NCBI RefSeq assembly: GCF_011038795.1
Contig: NZ_JAAKDU010000001.1
Location: 1-64,000, forward strand
DNA: 64,000 nt
Reading direction: 5' to 3'
Source of the DNA: Streptococcus tangpeifui
GTDB taxonomy: Bacteria; Bacillota; Bacilli; Lactobacillales; Streptococcaceae
Made by a program: the position numbers and the translations under genes. Shown piece after piece: positions 1 through 8,528 of the stretch (positions are counted from its first letter, which is position 1; every line of letters starts with the position of its first letter). The notes under the pieces were generated by a model. That model ran no database searches and was not told where the DNA came from. It saw only the letters and a program-made list of their open reading frames with translations.

Positions 1-1760
1 AGATGGCAAAGACGGTAAAGCAGGTGCCGCCGGTTTCGTCGATGTTGTGGATAACCACAACGGCACCAAGACGATTACGACTGGTACGGATACCAACGGT
101 GATGGCATCGTTTCTGACGATGAAAAGAGCAGCGTGACGGTTTCCGATGGAGCCCAAGGCGCTAAAGGCGACAAGGGAGATAAAGGCGCTAAAGGAGATA
201 CTGGAGCTGCCGGTCGCGATGGCCGTGACGGCGTAGATGGTAAAGCTGGTGCGGCTGGTTACGTCAATGTTGTTGATAACCACGATGGTACCAAGACAAT
301 TACAACTGGTACAGACACTAACGGTGATGGCATCGTTTCTGACGATGAGAAGAACAGTGTTACTGTTTCTGATGGTGCCAAAGGTGATACTGGTGCCAAA
401 GGCGATAAGGGTGAAAAAGGAGACACCGGAGCTAAAGGTGACAAAGGCGATACCGGAGCTGCAGGTCGCGATGGTGTAGATGGCAAGGACGGTAAAGCCG
501 GCGCCGCAGGCTTCGTTGATGTCAAGGATAACAACAATGGCACTAAGACGATCACCACAGGTACGGATACTAATGGCGATGGTGTGGTCTCAGAAGATGA
601 AAAGAGCCATGTCACTGTTTCCGATGGAGCCCAAGGAGCTAAAGGAGATACCGGAGCCGCAGGTCGAGATGGCCGAGATGGCAAAGACGGTAAAGCAGGT
701 GCCGCCGGTTTCGTCGATGTTGTGGATAACCACAACGGCACCAAGACGATTACGACTGGTACGGATACCAACGGTGATGGCATCGTTTCTGACGATGAAA
801 AGAGCAGCGTGACGGTTTCCGATGGAGCCCAAGGTGCCAAAGGTGACAAGGGTGATAAAGGAGACACAGGCGTTGCAGGTCGCGATGGTGTAGACGGTAA
901 AGCAGGTGCCGCCGGCTTCGTCAATGTTGTAGATAACAATAACGGCACCAAGACAATTACGACTGGCACCGATACTAACGGCGATGGTGTCGTTTCTGAC
1001 GATGAGAAAAACAGCGTGACAGTTTCAGACGGAGCCCAAGGTGTTAAAGGTGACAAGGGTGATACCGGAGCTACAGGTCGTGACGGCGTAGACGGCAAAG
1101 CAGGCGCCGCGGGTTACGTCAATGTTGTCGATAACCACAATGGCACCAAGACAATCACCACAGGTACGGATATCGACGGTGACGGCATCATTTCTGACGA
1201 TGAGAAGACCAGCGTAATTGTTTCCGATGGCGCCCAAGGTGCCAAGGGTGACAAGGGCGATACAGGTGCCGCCGGTCGTGATGGCGTAGATGGTAAAGCT
1301 GGTGCCGCCGGTTTCGTCGATGTCGTGGATAACCACAACGGCACCAAGACAATCACTACAGGTACGGATACTAATGGCGATGGTGTAGTCTCAGAAAATG
1401 AGAAGAGCCGTGTCACTGTTTCTGATGGCGCCCAAGGCGTTAAAGGCGATAAGGGTGAAAAAGGAGACACCGGTGCCCAAGGTGCCAAGGGTGATACCGG
1501 AGCTACAGGTCGTGACGGCGTAGACGGCAAGGACGGTAAAGCCGGCGCCGCAGGCTTTGTCAATGTCGTGGATAATCACGACGGTATTAAGACGATCACC
1601 ACAGGAACCGATACTAACGGTGATGGCATCGTTTCTGACGACGAAAAGAGCAGCGTTACCGTTTCCGATGGTGCCCAAGGCGTTAAAGGCGATAAGGGTG
1701 ACAAAGGAGACACCGGAGCCGCTGGTCGTGACGGTGTAGACGGCAGGGACGGTAAATCGG
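1..1760 (+). repeat. Long in-frame tandem repeats of the collagen-like gene
   Basis: Eight roughly 200-250 bp coding units. Bases 1-159 and 676-834 are identical over 159 bp, an offset of 675 bp (225 codons), so units have been recently copied or converted. Repeat number is likely to differ between strains. Confidence 0.85.
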
Positions 1761-2320
1761 CTACTGCAACCGTTAAAGATAACGGAAATGGTACATATAC
1801 TATTACGCTAATGAATGGCGATGGAACAACCTCATCAGTAACTGTAAGAGATGGTAAAGACGGTAAAGATGGTAAAGCACCAATCGTACAAGTTACCGAT
1901 AATCATGATGGTAGCTATACGATTACAGTAACGAATGCAGATGGATCAACGTCAACAGTGACTGTTAGGGATGGAAAAGATGGTCGTGGCGGTATCTGTG
2001 GTTGTCCGCCGGTAATTCCTGGTCAACCTCTGCCTCCGCTCCCTCCAATTGTACCTAATGCCCCTACTCCTGATTCATCTGACGATCCGGGGACTCATGA
2101 TACTGATCTTCCAAATTCAGTTTCTAGTGAGAGTAGAAAGACCAGCGTCGTTGTTAATGAAGTACCTGTACAGTTGGTGACGAAAAAGCATGATAGACAG
2201 TCAAAACGTTTACCAGAGACAGGTGATAAAAATCTAAGTTTTGCTAGTCTTGCAGGTAGCGCTCTTGTCCTTGTAGTCATGGTTGGGGTATTTGGAAAAA
2301 GACAAGATGGCGATATTTAA
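2..2320 (+). CDS. Collagen-like repeat, LPXTG cell-wall-anchored surface protein (5' partial)
   Basis: The frame is already open at base 2, so the N-terminus and signal peptide lie outside the window. Eight units of about 65-85 residues follow each other. Each starts with a DNxxGTKTITTG-type strand, then a 12-residue loop of the form DTNGDGIVSDDE, then VTVSDG and a Gly-X-Y stretch rich in GDKGDTG/GRDG triplets. Two shorter variants (about 1779-1995) lack the loop. Next come a Cys-X-Cys (ICGC), a Pro-rich stalk, LPETG at about 2210-2224, a hydrophobic segment and a short charged tail, which is the sortase A signal. Known: Gly-X-Y streptococcal proteins form collagen-like triple helices and often act as adhesins. 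Inferred: the loops bind calcium, because positions 1, 3, 5, 6, 8 and 12 fit the EF-hand consensus. The ligand is unknown. Confidence 0.9.
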   Translation, partial: DGKDGKAGAAGFVDVVDNHNGTKTITTGTDTNGDGIVSDDEKSSVTVSDGAQGAKGDKGDKGAKGDTGAAGRDGRDGVDGKAGAAGYVNVVDNHDGTKTITTGTDTNGDGIVSDDEKNSVTVSDGAKGDTGAKGDKGEKGDTGAKGDKGDTGAAGRDGVDGKDGKAGAAGFVDVKDNNNGTKTITTGTDTNGDGVVSEDEKSHVTVSDGAQGAKGDTGAAGRDGRDGKDGKAGAAGFVDVVDNHNGTKTITTGTDTNGDGIVSDDEKSSVTVSDGAQGAKGDKGDKGDTGVAGRDGVDGKAGAAGFVNVVDNNNGTKTITTGTDTNGDGVVSDDEKNSVTVSDGAQGVKGDKGDTGATGRDGVDGKAGAAGYVNVVDNHNGTKTITTGTDIDGDGIISDDEKTSVIVSDGAQGAKGDKGDTGAAGRDGVDGKAGAAGFVDVVDNHNGTKTITTGTDTNGDGVVSENEKSRVTVSDGAQGVKGDKGEKGDTGAQGAKGDTGATGRDGVDGKDGKAGAAGFVNVVDNHDGIKTITTGTDTNGDGIVSDDEKSSVTVSDGAQGVKGDKGDKGDTGAAGRDGVDGRDGKSATATVKDNGNGTYTITLMNGDGTTSSVTVRDGKDGKDGKAPIVQVTDNHDGSYTITVTNADGSTSTVTVRDGKDGRGGICGCPPVIPGQPLPPLPPIVPNAPTPDSSDDPGTHDTDLPNSVSSESRKTSVVVNEVPVQLVTKKHDRQSKRLPETGDKNLSFASLAGSALVLVVMVGVFGKRQDGDI

Positions 2321-2386
2321 TTAACGCAATACGGAAGTTAAATTTAGCTTCATTTAGGTCTAAGTTGATAAATAGTCCCATACAGT

Positions 2387-2417
2387 AAAAGCAACAGTTG
2401 ATTGACTGTTGCTTTTT
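2387..2417. terminator. Bidirectional terminator after the collagen-like gene
   Basis: Perfect stem AAAAGCAACAG / CTGTTGCTTTT around an 8-base loop, with a T run on the + side and the complementary A run on the other. It lies between two convergent reading frames. Confidence 0.85.
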
Positions 2418-2420
2418 AGC

Positions 2421-2540
2421 TTAAAGTGATTTGAGTTTTGTGGTATCTGTATTGATGTAGCAAACATTGATCATTTCATCATCAACTAACCGAGAAAGAT
2501 AGGTTATGCAATAGTGTTTATTCGCATAGAAGAGGAACAT
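2421..2540 (-). pseudogene. 39-codon reading frame, probable 3' remnant of a lost gene
   Basis: Reading frame of 39 codons, starting MFLFYANKHYC and ending TTKLKSL, that stops four bases before the bidirectional terminator. Its composition looks protein-like. There is no clear ribosome site before its ATG, and the frame continues a few codons upstream (TTG) before a stop. I do not recognise it. It could be a real small gene or the eroded tail of a larger one. The rest of the 2321-2817 gap holds only the secA promoter. Confidence 0.35.
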
Positions 2541-2757
2541 TTCAATGCCAAATTTAAGACTTTTCAATTATAGTTTATTCCTATCGCAATCAAGGGAAGC
2601 GATTTGAGTTACGAACTGAATTAATTGTAATCTGACTTATTTTTGAATAAGCCTATTAAATCTGACTATCCATAGCAGGCTGCCAGATACTTTGTTGTTA
2701 GAAAAATAAATGGCCAATTCAACCTAGTATTTTGAATGGATTAGGCTAGTTGAATTA

Positions 2758-2786
2758 TTGTATCGGTATGGCTTTTATGATAAAAT
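2758..2786 (+). promoter_or_regulatory. secA promoter
   Basis: TTGTAT, 17-base spacer, TAAAAT. It sits 31 bases before the secA start, which has an AAGGAAAAGAG ribosome site. Confidence 0.6.
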
Positions 2787-2817
2787 ATGATGTTAGTGAC
2801 TATCGAAAGGAAAAGAG

Positions 2818-5352
2818 ATGGCAAATATTTTACGCAAGGTCATTGAAAATGACAGAGGCGAAATTAGAAAATTAGAAAAGATGGCCAAGAAGGTTGAATC
2901 TTATGCGGACGAAATGGAAGCATTGTCAGATTCAGAACTTCAAGGCAAAACTGAGGAATTTAAGAAGCGTTATCAAGAGGGAGAGACGCTGGATCAATTG
3001 CTGTTTGAGGCATTTGCGGTTGTTCGTGAAGGCGCTAAGCGGGTGCTTGGCCTCTTCCCTTACCGTGTGCAAATCATGGGGGGGATTGTTCTCCACAATG
3101 GTGATGTTTCAGAAATGCGGACTGGTGAAGGTAAAACGTTGACGGCAACTATGCCTGTTTACCTCAATGCCTTAGCAGGCGATGGGGTTCATGTTATTAC
3201 CGTCAACGAATATCTTTCCGCTCGTGATGCCACTGAGATGGGAGAGCTTTACAGCTGGCTTGGTCTCTCGGTTGGGATTAACTTGTCTTCTAAGTCGCCA
3301 GCTGAAAAGCGGGAAGCTTATAACTGTGACATTACTTATTCAACCAACTCAGAAGTCGGATTTGATTATCTTCGTGATAACATGGTTGTCCGCAAGGAGG
3401 ATATGGTACAGCGTCCGCTTAACTACGCTCTGGTTGATGAAGTTGACTCGGTTCTAATTGACGAAGCGCGGACACCTTTGATCGTATCAGGGCCTGTCAG
3501 TTCCGAAACTAGTGCTCTCTATACACGGGCTGATAAGTTTGTTAAGACGTTGGAATCTGTCGATTATGCTATTGATGTCCCTTCTAAGACCATTGGCCTT
3601 ATGGACTCAGGAATTGATAAGGCTGAGGAATTCTTCAATTTAGAAAACCTTTACGATATTGATAATGTTGCCTTGACCCATTATATTGATAATGCTTTGC
3701 GGGCCAACTATATCATGACTCTTAATATGGACTATGTGGTTTCTGAAGGAGAAGTTCTCATTGTCGATCAGTTCACTGGTCGAACCATGGAAGGACGGCG
3801 TTTTTCTGACGGTCTCCACCAAGCCATTGAAGCTAAAGAAGGTGTGCCAATTCAAGATGAATCCAAGACGTCGGCTTCAATCACTTATCAAAATATGTTC
3901 CGGATGTATCGTAAGCTCTCAGGGATGACTGGTACTGGTAAAACTGAGGAAGAAGAGTTCCGTGAAATTTACAACATGCGGGTCATTCCGATTCCAACCA
4001 ACCGACCTGTCCAGCGTATTGACCACCCAGACTTGCTTTTTGCAACTACAGATGCTAAGTTTAGGGCGGTTATTGAAGATATTAAGGAACGTCATGAAAA
4101 AGGACAGCCTGTTTTGGTCGGTACCGTAGCAGTTGAGACTTCTGATTTAATCTCTAAGAAGTTGCAAAAGGCTGGTATTCCGCATGAGGTCCTAAATGCC
4201 AAGAACCACGAAAAAGAAGCGCAAATTATTATGAATGCGGGGCAACGCGGCGCTGTTACCATTGCAACCAATATGGCTGGTCGGGGTACAGACATTAAGC
4301 TTGGTAAGGGTGTTGTAGAGTTAGGCGGCCTTTGCGTTATTGGTACAGAACGCCATGAAAGCCGCCGGATCGATAACCAGCTGCGCGGTCGTTCAGGTCG
4401 TCAAGGAGACAAGGGAGAATCTCAATTTTATCTATCCTTCGAAGATGACCTGATGAAACGTTTCGGGTCTGAGCGAGTTAAGTTCTTCTTGGAGAGAGTC
4501 TCGCCAGAGGATGAAGATGTGGTGATAAAATCGCGCCTTCTGACCAGTCAGGTGGAGTCTGCTCAAAAACGCGTTGAAGGAAATAACTACGATATTCGGA
4601 AACAAGTCCTCCAATACGATGATGTCATGCGGGAACAGCGTGAAATCATCTATGCCGAGCGTTATGATGTTATTACGGCTGAACGCGATCTTGGCCCAGA
4701 AATTAAAGCGATGATTCGGCGGACCATTGACCGTACCATAGATGGTCATAGTCGCAATAGTAATGTTGACGAAGCCTTGGAAGCTATTCTTAATTTTGCT
4801 CACAATAATCTCCTGCCTGAAGATTCTATCAGTATGGATGACTTAGATGAGTGGTCTTATGAAGAAATGAAGGATGAACTCTACGACCGCGCTATGGACG
4901 TTTACGATTCGCAGATCGCTAAGCTGCCGGATCAAGAGTCTGTTATCGAGTTTCAAAAGGTGCTGATTTTACGAGTTGTGGATAACAAATGGACCGACCA
5001 TATCGATGCTCTTGATCAATTGCGTAATTCCGTTGGTCTGCGTGGGTATGCCCAGAATAACCCTATCGTTGAATACCAATCTGAAAGTTTCCGCATGTTC
5101 AATGATATGATTGGAGCCATTGAGTTTGATGTGACTCGTCTGATGATGAAGGCACAAATTCATCAGCAAGAACGGGAAAAAACAACAGCTCAGGCTCATA
5201 CAACTGCAGCGGCTAATATTGCAGCTCAAAGGTCTGGTCAAGTAGTAGCAGATCAAGACCTTGACTTCACCGATGTCAAGCGCAATGATCCTTGTCCGTG
5301 CGGTTCTGGTAAGAAGTTCAAAAATTGCCACGGCCGTCGTCGGGTTAGTTAG
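2818..5352 (+). CDS. secA: Protein translocase subunit SecA
   Basis: The cytosolic/peripheral ATPase motor that pushes preproteins through SecYEG. Its 844 residues match the usual streptococcal SecA1 length. Visible motifs are Walker A RTGEGKT (residues 101-107), the DEVDS Walker B (207-211), the helicase II region with [13 protein letters not shown], and a C-terminal zinc site [15 protein letters not shown] (Cys826, Cys828, Cys837, His838) used for SecB or ribosome contact. The ATG follows a good ribosome site. It is monocistronic by appearance, with its own promoter and a structured element immediately downstream. I see no sign that it is the accessory SecA2, since the zinc tail is intact. 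Confidence 0.98.
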   Translation: MANILRKVIENDRGEIRKLEKMAKKVESYADEMEALSDSELQGKTEEFKKRYQEGETLDQLLFEAFAVVREGAKRVLGLFPYRVQIMGGIVLHNGDVSEMRTGEGKTLTATMPVYLNALAGDGVHVITVNEYLSARDATEMGELYSWLGLSVGINLSSKSPAEKREAYNCDITYSTNSEVGFDYLRDNMVVRKEDMVQRPLNYALVDEVDSVLIDEARTPLIVSGPVSSETSALYTRADKFVKTLESVDYAIDVPSKTIGLMDSGIDKAEEFFNLENLYDIDNVALTHYIDNALRANYIMTLNMDYVVSEGEVLIVDQFTGRTMEGRRFSDGLHQAIEAKEGVPIQDESKTSASITYQNMFRMYRKLSGMTGTGKTEEEEFREIYNMRVIPIPTNRPVQRIDHPDLLFATTDAKFRAVIEDIKERHEKGQPVLVGTVAVETSDLISKKLQKAGIPHEVLNAKNHEKEAQIIMNAGQRGAVTIATNMAGRGTDIKLGKGVVELGGLCVIGTERHESRRIDNQLRGRSGRQGDKGESQFYLSFEDDLMKRFGSERVKFFLERVSPEDEDVVIKSRLLTSQVESAQKRVEGNNYDIRKQVLQYDDVMREQREIIYAERYDVITAERDLGPEIKAMIRRTIDRTIDGHSRNSNVDEALEAILNFAHNNLLPEDSISMDDLDEWSYEEMKDELYDRAMDVYDSQIAKLPDQESVIEFQKVLILRVVDNKWTDHIDALDQLRNSVGLRGYAQNNPIVEYQSESFRMFNDMIGAIEFDVTRLMMKAQIHQQEREKTTAQAHTTAAANIAAQRSGQVVADQDLDFTDVKRNDPCPCGSGKKFKNCHGRRRVS

Positions 5353-5397
5353 GCAGGCAGATTGTTGAGCCGTTTAAAGTCAGCAGAACTTAGAAAC

Positions 5398-5617
5398 TGT
5401 ATTCACAAGTTTAAATTCTTAGCGTCAGCTGGGAAAAGCGACCATAAGGTCGCTCAAAACAGACAGTTGCCGCCGTGGTAAAAAGACGATTGTCCTATTT
5501 AAGTCAATCGTCGAGGGGATTTTCAAGACTCTGGCTTGAAAATGAGCAATGGAACTCCGTTAGGAGGTCGCTTGCGTCCCTACCACATAAGGCTAACTGT
5601 CAAAAAATGTGAATACA
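5398..5617. repeat. Multi-helix structured element between secA and the DAHP synthase genes
   Basis: Six complementary pairings can be drawn. Outer TGTATTCAC (5398-5406) with GTGAATACA (5609-5617). AGCGACC/GGTCGCT (5437-5454). GACAGTTGCC (5462-5471) with GGC-T-AACTGTC (5591-5601), continued by GTGGTA/TACCAC (5475-5480, 5581-5586). GACGATTG/CAATCGTC (5485-5512). ATTTTCAAG/CTTGAAAAT (5519-5543). CTCC/GGAG (5555-5566). Together they form a branched fold closed by the outer stem. No reading frame accounts for it. It could be a structured RNA or a folded MITE, since ACAAGTT...TTCTTA occurs at both edges. Function unknown. Confidence 0.6.
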
Positions 5618-5662
5618 AGTTCTTAATGCTGGTATAGAGTTGCATAACTGTCTAAAATCAGA

Positions 5663-5690
5663 TTGAAATAAGACTAGAAAGTGATATAAT
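5663..5690 (+). promoter_or_regulatory. Promoter of the DAHP synthase pair
   Basis: TTGAAA, 16-base spacer, TATAAT with an extended -10 TG. It leaves a leader of about 145 bases before the first gene. Confidence 0.75.
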
Positions 5691-5732
5691 GTATTTTATA
5701 TCACTTTTACTTTTACAAATTCAAAATGTTAC

Positions 5733-5820
5733 TGGGTTGTAAGGGCAATTTCCTCCCAAGTTTTTGGAGTTACCCTAGCAAATCTAGTCTTCAAAATAAG
5801 TCTCTTCGGAGTTTTATTTT
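5733..5820 (+). promoter_or_regulatory. Possible structured leader upstream of the DAHP synthase genes
   Basis: Two hairpins: TGGG...CCCA with an inner GG/CC pair (5733-5758), and AAAATAA-gt-CTC/GAG-tt-TTATTTT (5793-5820), ending about 10 bases before the ribosome site. The second resembles an attenuator but has no T run beyond its own arm. No T-box sequence is present. Confidence 0.35.
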
Positions 5821-5840
5821 ATATTAAAAGGGAGGCAAGT

Positions 5841-6872
5841 ATGGCATTTATTCCAGAAAGTGACAAAATTGATGTTGAGAAGGTTCGGCAGATTTCTAAA
5901 TTAACCGGCCAAGCCTTATCACGTAAGGAAGCACGTGATAAAGAGCTAGAGGCGATTATCAAGGGAGAGGACGACCGTCTGCTCTTGGTTATAGGTCCTT
6001 GCTCATCAGACAATGAAGATGCTGTCTTAGATTATGCCCATCGTTTGGCTGATTTACAAGAAAAGGTCAAAGAACGCGTCTTTATGGTGATGCGGGTTTA
6101 CACCGCTAAACCGCGGACCAATGGTGATGGGTACAAGGGTTTGGTTCACCAGCCAGATGCTCAAGGTCAGCCCAATCTGATTAATGGTATCAAAGCTGTT
6201 CGTAATCTCCATTATCGGGTGATTACCGAAACTGGATTGACCACGGCAGATGAAATGCTTTATCCAGAAAACCTCTCTTTAGTTGATGATTTGGTATCTT
6301 ATATTGCTATTGGAGCTCGTTCGGTTGAAGATCAACAACACCGTTTTGTAGCTTCGGGTATTGATGTCCCAACTGGCATGAAGAATCCAACTTCAGGTAA
6401 CCTCAATGTTATGTTCAATGGCATGTATGCTGCCCAATCTCCGCAGAACTTCCTCTATAACGGTCAGGAAGTCAAAACAACAGGAAACCCTCTAGCTCAC
6501 GCTATTTTGCGGGGGGCTCTCAATGAGTATGGTAAGAATGTGCCAAACTACTATTATGATGATCTTCTGGCGACCATCGATCAGTATGAAGAGATGGGCT
6601 TGGAAAATCCATTTATCGTTATTGATACTAACCACGATAACTCTGGAAAGCAGTATCTGGAACAGGTGCGGATCGTCCGGCAAACCCTGATTAACCGTGA
6701 CTGGAGTGATAAAATTAACAAATTTGTTCGTGGCTTTATGATTGAGTCTTATTTAGAAGACGGCCGTCAAAACCAACCAGATGTCTATGGTAAGTCTATC
6801 ACTGACCCTTGCTTGGGTTGGGATAAAACTGCTGAACTCATCCACGAAATATACGAAACACTAGGAAAATAA
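5841..6872 (+). CDS. aroF: 3-deoxy-7-phosphoheptulonate (DAHP) synthase, first copy
   Basis: Condenses phosphoenolpyruvate and erythrose 4-phosphate, the first step of the shikimate route to aromatic amino acids. The 343 residues belong to the class I AroF/AroG/AroH family. Visible motifs: GPCSSDNEDAV (metal-binding Cys), MRVYTAKPRTNGDGYKGL (substrate Lys/Arg), the GMKNPTSG turn, DTNHDNSGKQ (metal His) and ITDPCLGWD (metal Asp). A ribosome site GGGAGGC precedes the ATG. It is followed after one base by a closely similar second copy, so the two are surely co-transcribed. S. mutans carries the same tandem pair. Which aromatic amino acid inhibits this copy cannot be read from sequence. The symbol is by family. 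Confidence 0.93.
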   Translation: MAFIPESDKIDVEKVRQISKLTGQALSRKEARDKELEAIIKGEDDRLLLVIGPCSSDNEDAVLDYAHRLADLQEKVKERVFMVMRVYTAKPRTNGDGYKGLVHQPDAQGQPNLINGIKAVRNLHYRVITETGLTTADEMLYPENLSLVDDLVSYIAIGARSVEDQQHRFVASGIDVPTGMKNPTSGNLNVMFNGMYAAQSPQNFLYNGQEVKTTGNPLAHAILRGALNEYGKNVPNYYYDDLLATIDQYEEMGLENPFIVIDTNHDNSGKQYLEQVRIVRQTLINRDWSDKINKFVRGFMIESYLEDGRQNQPDVYGKSITDPCLGWDKTAELIHEIYETLGK

Positions 6873-6873
6873 T

Positions 6874-7932
6874 ATGGGAATTCATCAAAAGAGCCAAAAA
6901 ATTAACGTTGCTCAAGTTAAACAACTGTCAAAACTTGAAGGAGAGGCACTGGCTAAAAAAGAAGCTAGAGATAAAGAACTAGATGCTATCATTAAAGGAG
7001 AGGACGATCGCCTGCTCTTGGTTATCGGACCTTGTTCATCCGATAATGAAGATGCTGTTTTAGAATATGCTCACCGCCTATCTGCCTTGCAGGAAGAAGT
7101 TAAAGACCGTGTTTTTATGGTTATGCGGGTCTATACAGCTAAGCCACGGACTAATGGTGATGGCTACAAGGGCCTGATTCACCAACCGGATACTTCAAAA
7201 TTACCCGATCTCATCAATGGGATTGCAGCAGTCCGAAATCTGCACTATCGTGTGATTACCGAAACTGGTTTGACCACAGCAGATGAAATGCTCTATCCCT
7301 CAAATCTACCCTTAGTTGATGACTTGGTTTCCTACCATGCGATTGGGGCGCGTTCAGTTGAAGATCAGGAACATCGTTTTGTGGCTTCGGGGATTGATGT
7401 CCCAACTGGTATGAAAAATCCAACTTCCGGCAATCTTAATATTATGTTTAATGCTATCTATGCAGCTCAGAACAAGCAGAACTTTATCTATCATGATGCT
7501 GAAGTTGACACTGATGGAAATCCACTGGCTCATGCCATTCTGCGTGGAGCAACGAATGAACATGGTGAAAATGAGCCTAATTTTTACTATGATATTTTAG
7601 TCAAGGCCATTGAACGTTACGAGCAGATGGGATTAGCTTATCCCTTCATCCTGATCGACACTAATCATGATAATTCTGGCAAGAACTATCTGGATCAAAT
7701 TCGAATTGTTCGGCAAACCTTGATTAATCGTGATTGGAATAAGCAGATTAACAAGTATGTGCGTGGCTTTATGATTGAATCTTATTTAGAAGATGGCCGT
7801 CAGGACAAGCCAGAAGTCTTTGGTAAATCTATTACGGATCCATGTCTGGGTTGGGATAAGACCGAAAAATTGATTCGAGAAATCTACCAAACCTTAGGTA
7901 AGGATTCCTTTGAAGACTTTTTAAATAACTAA
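6874..7932 (+). CDS. aroG: 3-deoxy-7-phosphoheptulonate (DAHP) synthase, second copy
   Basis: Paralogue of the preceding gene along its whole length, keeping every catalytic motif (GPCSSDNEDAV, AKPRTNGDGYKGL, DTNHDNSGK, ITDPCLGWD). It differs mainly in the N-terminal 25 residues, the 210-260 region and a nine-residue C-terminal tail, DSFEDFLNN. Its ATG comes one base after the upstream stop with no room for its own strong ribosome site, so translation is probably coupled. In this family the N-terminal region and nearby loops form the feedback site, so the divergence may reflect a different inhibitor (inference). The gene is intact. Confidence 0.92.
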   Translation: MGIHQKSQKINVAQVKQLSKLEGEALAKKEARDKELDAIIKGEDDRLLLVIGPCSSDNEDAVLEYAHRLSALQEEVKDRVFMVMRVYTAKPRTNGDGYKGLIHQPDTSKLPDLINGIAAVRNLHYRVITETGLTTADEMLYPSNLPLVDDLVSYHAIGARSVEDQEHRFVASGIDVPTGMKNPTSGNLNIMFNAIYAAQNKQNFIYHDAEVDTDGNPLAHAILRGATNEHGENEPNFYYDILVKAIERYEQMGLAYPFILIDTNHDNSGKNYLDQIRIVRQTLINRDWNKQINKYVRGFMIESYLEDGRQDKPEVFGKSITDPCLGWDKTEKLIREIYQTLGKDSFEDFLNN

Positions 7933-7938
7933 TGGTCG

Positions 7939-7961
7939 GGAGCTGGGAAAATCTCAGCTCC
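7939..7961 (+). terminator. Weak hairpin after the DAHP synthase pair
   Basis: GGAGCTG/CAGCTCC stem followed only by CTTTACC, so termination may be partial and reach acpS. Confidence 0.45.
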
Positions 7962-8118
7962 TTTACCGTGAGATTAAGGTGGAAGTCAGTGGCTAATCTC
8001 TTTTTAAAAATCACGCTTTTTAAGCTGAACGAGGGATTATTTTACTGAAACATACTGCAATAAGAAAGAGTCAGCCCGGGTTTCTAGGCTGGGATGAATT
8101 TTATGTGAAGGATAAAAG

Positions 8119-8472
8119 ATGATTATTGGACACGGTATTGATTTGCAGGAGATTTCGCGGGTTGAAGGAGCTTATGTCCGCAATCCTGCTTTTGCTCAAA
8201 AAGTTCTGACCGATTTAGAGTTTCAGCGTTTTGACTCTCTCGAAGGTCGAAGAAAAATGGAATATCTGGCAGGACGCTGGTCAGCCAAGGAAGCTTTTGC
8301 CAAGGCCTGGGGGACTGGAATCGGTAAATTACGTTTTCATGATATTGAGGTGGCAACTAATGAAAAAGGAGCTCCTATTATTACCAGCAAGGTCTTCTCA
8401 GGTAATGCTTTTGTCTCTATTTCTCATAGCGGTGGTTTTGTTCAAGCCAGTGTGATTTTGGAAGTGGATTAG
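8119..8472 (+). CDS. acpS: Holo-[acyl-carrier-protein] synthase
   Basis: Transfers 4'-phosphopantetheine from CoA to apo-ACP for fatty acid synthesis. The 117 residues are the normal length for a trimeric AcpS. Seen: [11 protein letters not shown] with the Mg-binding Asp near residue 8, and [14 protein letters not shown] with the second Mg ligand Glu and the CoA-contacting Lys. Ribosome site AAGGATAAAAG. It is followed 56 bases later by alr, the acpS-alr order usual in streptococci and bacilli. Confidence 0.96.
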   Translation: MIIGHGIDLQEISRVEGAYVRNPAFAQKVLTDLEFQRFDSLEGRRKMEYLAGRWSAKEAFAKAWGTGIGKLRFHDIEVATNEKGAPIITSKVFSGNAFVSISHSGGFVQASVILEVD

Positions 8473-8528
8473 CGGAAGTTAGAATTTTTTTACTGTCTTT
8501 GAAATAAAATCAAAAAAGAGGTTCTGAT

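Noticed and set aside
259..1563. Long Pro/Ser/Val-rich reading frames on the minus strand opposite the collagen-like gene
   Set aside because: They mirror the Gly-X-Y repeat in another frame. No ribosome sites, repeat composition only.
1..1760. Regular repeats that might suggest a CRISPR array
   Set aside because: Units are 200-250 bp, in-frame coding, without short identical repeats and unique spacers.
5690..5840. T-box or tryptophan leader before the DAHP synthases
   Set aside because: No AGGGTGGNACCGCG-like sequence and no aromatic-rich leader peptide.
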